From an uncultured OCS116 cluster bacterium (GTDB lineage Bacteria > Pseudomonadota > Alphaproteobacteria > Rhizobiales > TMED25): a DNA stretch of 34,194 nt. Shown here piece after piece: positions 16,715-25,211 of the stretch (its first letter is position 1; each line of letters starts with the position of its first letter). Both the position numbers and the translations under genes were made by a program. The DNA lies in the NCBI GenBank assembly GCA_902538185.1, contig CACBED010000001.1:1-34194 (forward strand), written 5' to 3'. Under the pieces are notes generated by a model. That model ran no database searches, had not been told where the DNA came from, and saw only the letters and a list, made by a program, of their open reading frames with translations.

Positions 16715-16948
16715 ATGACAGCTTTATTAGACAAATTGAGAGGTGTTCTTAAGAGCTCTCTTGAAATAGCGCTTTGGGCGGTAGCACTGCTTACTCTGCT
16801 TCAGGTTCTGTTTGGTGATAGTTTTGTATTATTATTCGGAATTGATGTATTGGGTAACATTGGTGGGCTCATGGCACAATTTGGTAGCGAAGGACTTGTT
16901 GGACTTATAGCCGCTGGTCTCGTCGCGTACTTGATTAGCCGGAAATAG
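16715..16948 (+). CDS. Small hydrophobic protein A of a tandem paralogous pair, function unknown
   Basis: 77 residues from ATG 16715. I prefer this to the ATG at 16703 because GGGAGAA ends a few bases upstream of it, the same signal used by the next gene. The layout is a short basic amphipathic start (TALLDKLRGVLKSS), helix 1 (IALWAVALLTLLQVLFG), a loop with one acid (IDVLGNIGGLMAQFG), and helix 2 (GLVGLIAAGLVAYLI) ending SRK. It lacks cysteines, a signal peptide cleavage site and recognisable domains. It aligns along its length with the next gene's product. It may be a small oligomeric membrane protein; no family is recognised. Confidence 0.75.
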   Translation: MTALLDKLRGVLKSSLEIALWAVALLTLLQVLFGDSFVLLFGIDVLGNIGGLMAQFGSEGLVGLIAAGLVAYLISRK

Positions 16949-17005
16949 CTCAAGCACTATAATAAAGGGATTTATGGTGTTTAGTCTATTTTAGGCACTG
17001 TAAAT

Positions 17006-17029
17006 TTTGTTAAACTTTTTTATAACAAA
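17006..17029 (+). other. Small hairpin next to the ribosome-binding site of protein B
   Basis: TTTGTTA (17006–17012) and TAACAAA (17023–17029) form a 7 bp stem with a 10-nt loop. It ends one base before the GGGAGAAA ribosome-binding site of the second small protein. It is AT-only apart from one G-C pair, so its stability is modest. A TATAAT at 16958–16963 could be a separate -10 for this gene, but no good -35 accompanies it. Confidence 0.3.
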
Positions 17030-17042
17030 TGGGAGAAATAAC

Positions 17043-17258
17043 ATGTTTTCATCATTAACTGGCATGCTCAGAAGTGGCATTGACGTTGCGTTGGTTTTAG
17101 TTGGATTGGGAGTTGTTTTGCAAATCCTTTTCCCGGATGCATTAGCATTCATTAACGCTGACGTAGCAGGAAACCTGATTGATCTAATAAATCAATTCTC
17201 AGGTGCTGGTCTAATTGGTGTAATCGCAGCATTGATTGTTGTTGACCAATTAAAATAG
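17043..17258 (+). CDS. Small hydrophobic protein B of a tandem paralogous pair, function unknown
   Basis: 71 residues from ATG 17043, which follows GGGAGAAATAAC; the ORF track's upstream start at 17007 has no such signal. The layout mirrors protein A: MFSSLTGMLRSG, helix 1 (IDVALVLVGLGVVLQILFP), then DVAGNLIDLINQF, and helix 2 (GLIGVIAALIVVDQL). Shared positions with A include LQ-(V/I)-LF, DV-x-GN, QF and GL-(V/I)-G-(L/V)-IAA. It ends just before a strong bidirectional terminator. The duplication with matching ribosome-binding sites suggests related subunits or variants expressed together. Confidence 0.75.
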   Translation: MFSSLTGMLRSGIDVALVLVGLGVVLQILFPDALAFINADVAGNLIDLINQFSGAGLIGVIAALIVVDQLK

Positions 17259-17273
17259 TTAATTTCATAAAAT

Positions 17274-17313
17274 AAAAATAGGGGCTGATGTGTTATATTT
17301 AGTCCCTATTTTT
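17274..17313. terminator. Bidirectional Rho-independent terminator
   Basis: AAAAATAGGG and CCCTATTTTT form a perfect 10 bp stem around a 20-nt loop, with T-rich tracts on the outgoing side in both directions. It lies between the second small hydrophobic gene and the convergent ABC ATPase gene, whose TAG stop is inside the right arm. Confidence 0.75.
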
Positions 17314-18256
17314 TATTCCCCCTTATAAATTCAAGAAAAATATCCTCCAGGTCGGTTTCTTTTGAAATTATATCAATTATGGATATATCTTGATTTTCAA
17401 GTTGCTGCAAAATATCGAAGAAATTTGTTTTACTTGGTTGATAAGTAATATCAATATAACCATCTTGACTTTTTTCTACGCTACCAACTCCATCTATTTG
17501 GATATTTATATCCTTTTGCTTAACATCGGCTTTTATTGATATTTGCTTTCTATCAAGACTATCGAGAAGGTCTTTTGTTGGAGCGTTAGCAACAAGACGA
17601 CCCTTATTGATTATGCCTATATGATCGCAAAGCGACTGGGCCTCCTCCAAATAATGTGTCGTCAGTAATATAGTTGTTCCTTTACTATTTAGTTCTCTAA
17701 CGAAATCCCATAGTTGGTGACGCAACTCAATATCGACACCTGCGGTTGGCTCATCAAGCACGAGAACCCTTGGTTTATGTGTTAGCGCTTTTGCAATCAA
17801 AAGTCTCCTTCTCATCCCACCAGATAGCGTTCTTGAATATGAATACGCCTGATCTTCTAGCCCCAATATCCTTAAAAGGCCCATTGAGTCACGATCTTTT
17901 TTTGGAATACCATACAAACCTGCTTGAGTTTCAAGCACTTCAACTGGTTTAAAAAATGGATCAAGGTTCAACTCTTGAGGCACGATACCAATTGCTGACC
18001 TTGCTTTTCTTTTTTCTTTTTCAATATCAAACCCTAAAATTTTTGCAGTTCCTGACGTTTTAACTACAAGATTTGCTAGTATATTTATAAACGTTGATTT
18101 ACCCGCCCCATTCGGCCCAAGCAGGCCATATATTTGCCCCGGCTCAATTTTTATCGTGAAATCAACTAGAGCGTGCTTCGCTAATTTTTTATTATTTCGC
18201 TGATAAATCTTATTTAGAAGATTCGTCTCAATTGCATATTCTGGTGTTTGATTCAT
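17306..18256 (-). CDS. ABC transporter ATP-binding protein (ABC-2/drug-exporter type), orphan
   Basis: 316 residues. Walker A is GLLGPNGAGKST near residue 47, followed by a Q-loop (GIVPQELNLDPFF), the signature SGGMRRRLLIAKAL, Walker B VLVLDEPTAGVD and the switch His in LTTHYLEEAQSLCDH. The C-terminal extension (residues about 230–316) is typical of ABC-2 exporter ATPases such as NatA/CcmA-like or drug exporters. No ABC-2 permease is adjacent; the partner must be elsewhere. It is transcribed toward the shared terminator and is divergent from polA. Confidence 0.92.
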   Translation of the reverse strand: MNQTPEYAIETNLLNKIYQRNNKKLAKHALVDFTIKIEPGQIYGLLGPNGAGKSTFINILANLVVKTSGTAKILGFDIEKEKRKARSAIGIVPQELNLDPFFKPVEVLETQAGLYGIPKKDRDSMGLLRILGLEDQAYSYSRTLSGGMRRRLLIAKALTHKPRVLVLDEPTAGVDIELRHQLWDFVRELNSKGTTILLTTHYLEEAQSLCDHIGIINKGRLVANAPTKDLLDSLDRKQISIKADVKQKDINIQIDGVGSVEKSQDGYIDITYQPSKTNFFDILQQLENQDISIIDIISKETDLEDIFLEFIRGNKK

Positions 18257-18351
18257 TGATAAAGATTTATTTTCGTTTTGATTTTTTATAAGTCGTAGTA
18301 ATCTTATAACTGTTAAATTACTAATAAATATTTATTATCAAATTAAACCAA

Positions 18352-21129
18352 ATGTCAAAGATCAACTCTAATTCTACCTTATTTTTAATCGACGGTTCAA
18401 CTTTTATATTTAGAGCATATTTTGCAATGTATAAAGCGTCCCAGAGTAGAGGTAGTGGTTTTACAAGATCTGATGGTACGCCCAGTGGTGCTGTTATGGC
18501 GTTTTGTAATATGATGTGGAAAATTATAACAAATGGAATAGATGGAATACACCCGTCCCATATTGCAGTCATTTTTGATACTAAAGAGAAAACATTCAGA
18601 AATGATATTTATCCGTCATACAAAGCTAATAGAGATGCTCCTCCTGAAGACTTAATCCCTCAATTTCCTCTTATTCACCGAGCTGTTGAGGCATTTAATA
18701 TAAAGTGTATATCACAAATTGGATATGAGGCTGATGACCTTATCGCAACCTACTCTAAAATTGCATCCGAAAGAGATGCCAAGACTATCATAATATCTGG
18801 TGATAAAGATCTTATGCAACTGATCAATAAAAATGTAAGAATGTATGATCCCATGCCCGGAAAAGAACGATTCATTGATACCAATGGCGTGCAAGATAAG
18901 TTTGGAGTAACCCCAGATAAAGTTGTCGATGTTCAAGCTTTAGCTGGAGACTCAACAGATAACATACCCGGCGTCCCTGGTATCGGGATCAAAATTGCAG
19001 CTGAACTAATCAATGAATACCACTCACTTGAGAATTTATTATCCAACGCCGAGAACATAAAGCAAAATAAAAGGAGAGAAAATCTTATACATCATGCTGA
19101 AGATGCGCGTATCTCTTATCGACTAGCATTGCTAGAGTCATCTTCACCAATCGAGATTGATATTGATGATTTATATAATGAACAGCTTGATTATGACAAA
19201 ATCATTTCATTCTCAAACGAAATGGAACTCTCTAACCTTTCAAATCGCATAAATAATTGGTTCTCAAAAGAGGGACCAGAAAATACAATCTCAAATAATA
19301 CTACTTTGACAAATACAACGCCACAATCAAGTAATCACGTCTCAACAAAAACTGAAAAACAAGGCAGAGAATCAAATATTGAAATTCATTCTAATAATAT
19401 ACTAGAAGAACTAACAAATGAAATCGCATCTTCAGAAGCTTTTTGTATTGATTTTGAAATAAATGATAGTGAAATCAGAGAAATTTCTATTTCAACTGGT
19501 ATGCAAAAATATTTTCTCAGTAATGACAAAAACAGAGAAGGTATACCATCTATTCAAGATTTGATTAAAAAAATTAATCCGTTTATGGCTGATGAGTCTA
19601 TAAAAAAAATCTTTTTTGATCTGAAAAATATTTTACCAATCCTACATAGCTATAAAATTAATATCAAGTCATTTGATGATGTGTCTTTGATGTCATATGT
19701 GATTAATAATGGTAAATTAAAAAATGACCTAAACACTCTTACTATTGCCTACAAAGAACAAATTAAAACTCAAATTAGTATTGGAAGTGATGGGGCAAGC
19801 AGTGATCAGAAAATAAATATACCATGTTCAGATAGGGCTTCTATAATTTTCGATTTATGGGAATACCTAAGATTCTACCTGCTAGATTTTGATTTAGTAC
19901 AAATGTATGAATTAGTTGAAAAACCTCTAATAAGCGTGCTTTGTGAGATTGAAAACAATGGTATCAAAGCTGATCGAAGCATATTATCTGAACTGTCAGA
20001 GGAATTTGGTCAGAAAATTAAGAAAATTGAGCAAAATATTTATGACTTAGCTGGGAGTGAATTTAATATTGCAAGTCCAAAACAACTTGGTGAGATACTT
20101 TTCGAGAATCTTGGTCTCAGCGGGGGGAAAAAAACAAAAAGCGGCACATGGGCAACAGGGATCGATATCCTAGAAGATCTCTCGGCTATCGGACACACTA
20201 TTGCTGATGAAATAATTGAATGGCGCCAACTTAATAAGTTAAAAACAACTTATACTGATAGCCTTCCAAATTTTATTGATCCATCATCAGGACGTGTGCA
20301 TACTAAGTTCTCTCAAGCACTTACTTCTACCGGCCGCCTATCATCATCTAATCCTAATTTGCAAAATATACCAATCAGAACAAGCGAAGGCAAGCTCATC
20401 AGATCGGCATTTATTGCCGAAAAAGGGCAAACATTCTTGTCTGCGGATTATAGTCAAATAGAATTACGAGTATTATCGCATGTAGCAAATATTCAACAGC
20501 TTCAAAATGCTTTTTTAAACGATCTTGATATACATCAAATGACAGCCTCAACAATATTTGCTACCCCCTTAAATGAAGTTACAGAAAAAATGAGGTACAG
20601 CGCTAAGGCTATAAATTTTGGAATAATATATGGAATATCGGCTTTTGGACTTTCGAAGCAGCTTAAAATACAAAGAAAAGATGCACAGCAATTTATAAGT
20701 GATTATTTCAGCAGGTTTCCTGGGATTAGAGAATATATGGACTCCACAATTGAATTCGCTAGAACAAACGAACATGTCAAAACAATCTTTGGGAGAAGGT
20801 GTTATTTCCCGGATATAAACTCCAAAAATCATCCAATCAGATCCTTCAACGAGAGGGCTGCGATAAATGCACCAATTCAGGGAACGGCAGCTGATATAAT
20901 CAAAAGGGCTATGGTTCGGATTTCTAAAACTATGATAGAAAAAGAGGTAAAATCAAAAATGATCTTACAAATTCATGATGAACTTGTATTTGAAGTTCCA
21001 GACGATGAAATTGACGAAATGAAGAATATAGTAATAAGTAATATGGAAAGTGCAGCTCTGCCGTTGGTCAATTTCAAAGTTCCGCTTAAAGTTGACACAA
21101 AAATTTCAAATAGTTGGGATTGTGCATAA
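18352..21129 (+). CDS. polA: DNA polymerase I with degenerate 3'-5' exonuclease domain
   Basis: 925 residues. The 5' nuclease domain (LIDGSTFIFRAYFA, GYEADDLIATY, GDKDLMQL, GVPGIGIKIAAELI) and polymerase domain are intact: motif A LSADYSQIELRVLSH, the O-helix RYSAKAINFGIIYG and motif C LQIHDELVFEVP. In the middle domain only the first motif is recognisable (CIDFEIN, equivalent to D355/E357 of E. coli). The D424 position reads FFDLKNIL with Asn-Ile instead of Tyr-Asp, and the EDAD motif with D501 reads CSDRAS. Proofreading is probably impaired or absent, as in Thermus PolI. It functions in Okazaki fragment maturation and repair. It converges with pckA across 4 bp. Confidence 0.97.
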   Translation: MSKINSNSTLFLIDGSTFIFRAYFAMYKASQSRGSGFTRSDGTPSGAVMAFCNMMWKIITNGIDGIHPSHIAVIFDTKEKTFRNDIYPSYKANRDAPPEDLIPQFPLIHRAVEAFNIKCISQIGYEADDLIATYSKIASERDAKTIIISGDKDLMQLINKNVRMYDPMPGKERFIDTNGVQDKFGVTPDKVVDVQALAGDSTDNIPGVPGIGIKIAAELINEYHSLENLLSNAENIKQNKRRENLIHHAEDARISYRLALLESSSPIEIDIDDLYNEQLDYDKIISFSNEMELSNLSNRINNWFSKEGPENTISNNTTLTNTTPQSSNHVSTKTEKQGRESNIEIHSNNILEELTNEIASSEAFCIDFEINDSEIREISISTGMQKYFLSNDKNREGIPSIQDLIKKINPFMADESIKKIFFDLKNILPILHSYKINIKSFDDVSLMSYVINNGKLKNDLNTLTIAYKEQIKTQISIGSDGASSDQKINIPCSDRASIIFDLWEYLRFYLLDFDLVQMYELVEKPLISVLCEIENNGIKADRSILSELSEEFGQKIKKIEQNIYDLAGSEFNIASPKQLGEILFENLGLSGGKKTKSGTWATGIDILEDLSAIGHTIADEIIEWRQLNKLKTTYTDSLPNFIDPSSGRVHTKFSQALTSTGRLSSSNPNLQNIPIRTSEGKLIRSAFIAEKGQTFLSADYSQIELRVLSHVANIQQLQNAFLNDLDIHQMTASTIFATPLNEVTEKMRYSAKAINFGIIYGISAFGLSKQLKIQRKDAQQFISDYFSRFPGIREYMDSTIEFARTNEHVKTIFGRRCYFPDINSKNHPIRSFNERAAINAPIQGTAADIIKRAMVRISKTMIEKEVKSKMILQIHDELVFEVPDDEIDEMKNIVISNMESAALPLVNFKVPLKVDTKISNSWDCA

Positions 21130-21133
21130 TTAA

Positions 21134-22705
21134 TTAATTTGAAGGACCTGCATTAATGATGTCATCGTCCACCTCGTTTTGGAATCTTTTGAAATTTTCA
21201 ACAAACATCTCGACTAATTTCTTGGCGTGTATATCAAATTCATCTTTACTTGACCATGTATCAATTGGATTCAAGTAACTGCTATCACCATTTATCGAGA
21301 GGGGTACCATCAACTTAAAATATTTATCCTGCCTCATTTCGGCATTGTCTAGGTCATCATTAAGCGCTGCTTTTAGTAGACTTCTTGTAAGCTGAATTGG
21401 CATTCTTTGACCAATACCCGCTGGACCGCCACTCCATCCGGTATTAATCAGCCACGTTCGGACATTATATCTTTCCATGTACTCTTTTAATAACCGGCCG
21501 TAAACAATAGGGTGTCGTGGTAGAAATGGGGCAGCGAAACATGTTGAAAAAGTCGCAGACGGATCAATAACGCCTCTTTCAGTCCCAGCAACCTTTGCAG
21601 TATACCCTGATAAAAAATGATATACGGCCTGATTTGAGTCCAATCTTGAAATTGGAGGCATGACACCAAAGGCATCACACGTCAGCATTACAATATTTGT
21701 TGGCGTGCCCGCCATGCCGTCTTTCGATACATTCTCCCCGACAAAAGACATTGGAAATGCAGCTCTTGTATTTTCTGTCAAACTTCCATCATTAAAATCT
21801 AGTTCACCAGTTTTTTCATCTACAACCACATTCTCCAATACTGTTGTTGATCTCCTTACAGCATTATAAATCTGTGGCTCAGCATCTTTTGATAAATTTA
21901 TGGCCTTTGCATAAGATCCGTCCTCAAAATTAAACACACCTTTTTTTGACCATCCATGCTCATCATCACCAACTAAAAGTCGGTCTGGATCTGCAGATAA
22001 TGTTGTTTTGCCTGTCCCTGATAATCCGAAAAATATTGCGGTATTTTTACCTTCTGGGTCACTATTTGCTGAGCAATGCATCGGAAATATGCCTTTTGGT
22101 GGCAATGTATAGTTGAAATAAGTAAAGACTGATTTTTTTATTTCACCCGCATAATATGTTCCCGCAATTAGAATCTTATTATTTGTAAAGTCACATGCTA
22201 TAGTCGTATCTGTTCGTACGCCGTATTTATTAGGATCAGTTTTGAATGATGGTAGATCAATGATCAAAAGATCTTCTTTAAAATCATGCTGTTCAATATT
22301 TTCAGGTAAAATGAGTAAATGCTGAATAAATAGAGCCTGCCATGCAAATTCAGTGATAACTCTTACTTTAATTTTCTCGCTTGGATCTGTTCCGGCATGT
22401 AAGTCTTGAATAAACAGTTCTTTGTCTTGCATGTGGGTGAGCATATCGCTCTCGAGAAGATTGAAATCATTTCTTTTAATCCTTGCATTATTGCCCCACC
22501 AAACATTATCCTCAGTCTCATTATCAGCAATTATATGCTTATCCTTTGGTGATCTACCAGTGTGCTTCCCCGTATTTACCGAAAAAGAGCCATCAATGGT
22601 TAGAATACCCTCATTCAACTCAGTGGCAAGCTGAATGAGCTGTGAGGCTGAATTATTGTAGTGCACTTTTTTTGCTTTAGCCAAGTATGTCTTATAATCA
22701 GCCAA
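21134..22705 (-). CDS. pckA: Phosphoenolpyruvate carboxykinase (ATP)
   Basis: 523 residues. It converts oxaloacetate and ATP to PEP, the first step of gluconeogenesis. Motifs are GKHTGRSPKDKHI, GTYYAGEIKKSVFTYFNY, the kinase P-loop GLSGTGKTTLSAD, DDEHGW and NTGWSGGPAGIGQRMP. The start is a TTG (22705), supported by GGGAGAAG seven bases upstream; no in-frame ATG fits the family N-terminus. A neighbouring divergent chvI–chvG pair is a classic alphaproteobacterial arrangement, and ChvI is known to influence pckA in rhizobia. Confidence 0.97.
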   Translation of the reverse strand: MADYKTYLAKAKKVHYNNSASQLIQLATELNEGILTIDGSFSVNTGKHTGRSPKDKHIIADNETEDNVWWGNNARIKRNDFNLLESDMLTHMQDKELFIQDLHAGTDPSEKIKVRVITEFAWQALFIQHLLILPENIEQHDFKEDLLIIDLPSFKTDPNKYGVRTDTTIACDFTNNKILIAGTYYAGEIKKSVFTYFNYTLPPKGIFPMHCSANSDPEGKNTAIFFGLSGTGKTTLSADPDRLLVGDDEHGWSKKGVFNFEDGSYAKAINLSKDAEPQIYNAVRRSTTVLENVVVDEKTGELDFNDGSLTENTRAAFPMSFVGENVSKDGMAGTPTNIVMLTCDAFGVMPPISRLDSNQAVYHFLSGYTAKVAGTERGVIDPSATFSTCFAAPFLPRHPIVYGRLLKEYMERYNVRTWLINTGWSGGPAGIGQRMPIQLTRSLLKAALNDDLDNAEMRQDKYFKLMVPLSINGDSSYLNPIDTWSSKDEFDIHAKKLVEMFVENFKRFQNEVDDDIINAGPSN

Positions 22706-22735
22706 AAATCTTCTCCCATGATTGAATTAAATTTT

Positions 22736-22766
22736 TTGATATTCATCCAATCTAAGTTAATATAAT
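22736..22766 (+). promoter_or_regulatory. Candidate promoter for chvI–chvG
   Basis: TTGATA (22736–22741) and TATAAT (22761–22766) are separated by 19 bp, slightly longer than ideal, in the 97 bp gap between divergent pckA and chvI. The predicted leader is about 30 nt. Confidence 0.4.
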
Positions 22767-22802
22767 GCTTATTCCGAAGCAGTCAATGAAGATAAATTAG
22801 AT

Positions 22803-23480
22803 ATGCAGAAAATTATACTGATTGATGACGACCAAAATATACTTACGTCGCTTGAAATGGTATTAAAGTCGGCAGGTTTTGCGATTGAAGCATTTACAGA
22901 CGGTCTCGAAGCTATTGATTATATTAGAGATAAAGGGGCCCAAATTGTTTTACTCGACATTAAAATGCCAAGAATAGATGGACTCGAAGTTTTCACAAGA
23001 GTTAGAAAATTCAGTAATATACCAATCATATTTTTGACGTCGAAAGATAGTGAAATGGATGAACTGATTGGTCTGAGGATTGGTGCAGATGACTATATCA
23101 GAAAACCCTTCTCGCACAAATTAGTAGTTGAGAGAATAAAATCTATCTTGAGAAGATCCACAAAAAAAGTTCAAAAAGAAACTACAAGCGTTGAACTAAG
23201 CCATTTGTCTCTCGACAAACAATCGATGTTATGCAAGTGGAAAGATAATTCAATCGAGCTAACCTCTACAGAGTTTTCAATATTAATCACATTGATGGGA
23301 AGACCCGGAACTATTAGAACTCGTGATGATCTTATAAATGAGGCCTTTAACGAAACGTTAGGTAAAGAAGATCGGGTAATTGATAGCCATATAAAAAGGA
23401 TAAGAAAAAAATTTTTATCAGTAGATCCACAATTTGACCTGATAAAGACAATATATGGCGTTGGCTATAAAATAGAATAA
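22803..23480 (+). CDS. chvI: Two-component response regulator ChvI (OmpR/PhoB family)
   Basis: 225 residues. The receiver domain has the acidic pair IDDD, phospho-acceptor D52 in VLLDIKMPRIDG, the T in IFLTSKDSE and K in YIRKPF. The C-terminal winged helix (ELTSTEFSILITLMGRPGTIRTRDDLI, DSHIKRIRKKF, TIYGVGYKIE) is OmpR type. Its position between pckA and a chvG-like kinase gene supports ChvI, which controls envelope, acid and carbon responses in alphaproteobacteria. The chvG start follows 20 bp after the stop. Confidence 0.94.
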   Translation: MQKIILIDDDQNILTSLEMVLKSAGFAIEAFTDGLEAIDYIRDKGAQIVLLDIKMPRIDGLEVFTRVRKFSNIPIIFLTSKDSEMDELIGLRIGADDYIRKPFSHKLVVERIKSILRRSTKKVQKETTSVELSHLSLDKQSMLCKWKDNSIELTSTEFSILITLMGRPGTIRTRDDLINEAFNETLGKEDRVIDSHIKRIRKKFLSVDPQFDLIKTIYGVGYKIE

Positions 23481-23500
23481 TATGAATAAGTGATGCAATT

Positions 23501-25132
23501 ATGAGAATGATTAAAATTATTCAAAACACCCACTTAAGATTGTCAGCAAGAATACTATTATTGAATCTACTCGCTTTAATATTATTGTTGGTAGGTATTT
23601 TATATCTAAATCAATTCAGGCAAAGTTTAATTGAGTCAAAAGTTGATGCCCTTGAGACACAGAGCGAAATTATCTCTGCCACGATTTCAGCAAGTGCAAC
23701 ATCTAGCAAAGGAACTAATTTATTTGTATTTGATCGAAATATAGCAAATAGTAATGGCTTTGATCAAAGAGTGATCAAATACCGGAATTATACAATTAAC
23801 AAAAAACTTTTAGAGAGCATTATTGGCCAACTTATCGATCCTAAAACCTTGAACGCAAAAATTTATGACTCAAATAACAAACTTATCCATGAGTCTAATC
23901 AATTTTTTTCTGAGCAGAAAGTTGCAATATTTCCAATATCAGAGATAGAAGACAAAAGCCTTTTTTGGTCAATATACAATAAAATTATCAGATTTTTTGG
24001 TTTAGACAGCATACGACATCTTAAATACGCAAATGATTATGATGTTGTTGCGAATGCATTAGATGGTAGCAAAAATATTGTTGTGAATAAAAATCAGAGT
24101 GGTCAGGCTATTGTTCATGTTTCGGTCCCCATTGTTAAATTCAAAGCTATTGTTGGCTACCTTGTACTTTCAACACAAAGTAGTACTATTGATATGATTG
24201 TTTATGAAGAGCGCGCTGCAATAATGAAAGTATTTATGATTGCATCATTAATCACAATTATACTATCATTGATACTGTCGAATACAATTGCAAAGCCAAT
24301 GAGAGAGTTGGCTGATGCAGCTGATGAATTAACCAACAACCTAAATATAAGAAAAAAAATACCTGACTTCACTAAAAGAAATGATGAAATTGGAGACCTA
24401 TCCGGCGCTTTAAATAATATGACTGTAACACTATTAAATAGGATAGACACAATTGAAAAATTTTCAGCTGACGTGGCTCATGAGTTAAGGAATCCCCTAA
24501 CATCTCTGAGGAGTGCAATAGAAGCATTTCCTGTAATTAAAAATAAAAACGAAAGATTAAAGCTTATTGGAATTATACAAGAAGATATTGATAGAGTTGA
24601 TAGATTAATTTCTGATATTTCAGAGACATCAAAGCTAGATACCGCGCTGACTGTAGAGGAGAGAGAAATTACAGATATCTATGAGTTTCTTCATGATTTA
24701 ATCATGCTGCAAAATTCCAGGTATAAAATAAATCCTATCAAGCTTAGTCACGATGAGATAGGTATCAAACTCTATTCGGTGATAAATAGAGATAGGCTAA
24801 ATCAAGTATTTATAAATTTGTTCGATAACGCACGATCTTTCTCAAACGATGGCGATTGTATTGATGTAAACCTCAGAGATGAAAGGGATGATATATATAT
24901 AGAAGTCTCAGACTTTGGTGGAGGAATAATGGGGACAAAGATAGATCGTATATTTGATAGATTTTATACAGACAGGCCAAATAAAATGGACAAAAAAAAA
25001 CACTCCGGGTTAGGTCTATCAATTGTCAAACAAATAGTTGACTCCCATGATGGAGAAGTCTCGGTCAAAAACTTCAAATCAGGTCAGCATAAAGGTGCAA
25101 GGTTTAAAATTAAACTACCAAAACATATATAA
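23501..25132 (+). CDS. chvG: Sensor histidine kinase ChvG
   Basis: 543 residues. TM1 is about 18–36 (ILLLNLLALILLLVGILYL), followed by a periplasmic domain of about 200 residues and TM2 (VFMIASLITIILSLILS). Then come HAMP (NTIAKPMRELADAADEL), HisKA with H327 in FSADVAHELRNPLTSLRSAIE, and an intact HATPase: N-box INLFDNARSF, DFGGGIMGTK, FDRFY, SGLGLSIVKQI. This is the ChvG/ExoS layout and it pairs with the adjacent ChvI. The usual downstream hprK and PTS genes are not here; ahcY follows instead. Confidence 0.94.
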   Translation: MRMIKIIQNTHLRLSARILLLNLLALILLLVGILYLNQFRQSLIESKVDALETQSEIISATISASATSSKGTNLFVFDRNIANSNGFDQRVIKYRNYTINKKLLESIIGQLIDPKTLNAKIYDSNNKLIHESNQFFSEQKVAIFPISEIEDKSLFWSIYNKIIRFFGLDSIRHLKYANDYDVVANALDGSKNIVVNKNQSGQAIVHVSVPIVKFKAIVGYLVLSTQSSTIDMIVYEERAAIMKVFMIASLITIILSLILSNTIAKPMRELADAADELTNNLNIRKKIPDFTKRNDEIGDLSGALNNMTVTLLNRIDTIEKFSADVAHELRNPLTSLRSAIEAFPVIKNKNERLKLIGIIQEDIDRVDRLISDISETSKLDTALTVEEREITDIYEFLHDLIMLQNSRYKINPIKLSHDEIGIKLYSVINRDRLNQVFINLFDNARSFSNDGDCIDVNLRDERDDIYIEVSDFGGGIMGTKIDRIFDRFYTDRPNKMDKKKHSGLGLSIVKQIVDSHDGEVSVKNFKSGQHKGARFKIKLPKHI

Positions 25133-25179
25133 ATGATGTAATAACTTTTAGAGAACCAAAATTTTGTATATTTAACTAG

Positions 25180-25185
25180 TATAAT
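25180..25185 (+). promoter_or_regulatory. Candidate -10 element upstream of ahcY
   Basis: A perfect TATAAT lies 26 bp before the ahcY ATG in the 79 bp gap after chvG, without a convincing -35 at 16–18 bp. The gap is too short and shows too little GC pairing to hold a SAH riboswitch. Confidence 0.3.
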
Positions 25186-25211
25186 TAACTGCATGGAACA
25201 ACCTAAAAAAA

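Noticed and set aside
25133-25211. Possible SAH riboswitch upstream of ahcY
   Set aside because: Only 79 AT-rich bases separate chvG and ahcY, and no conserved GC-rich pseudoknot is visible.
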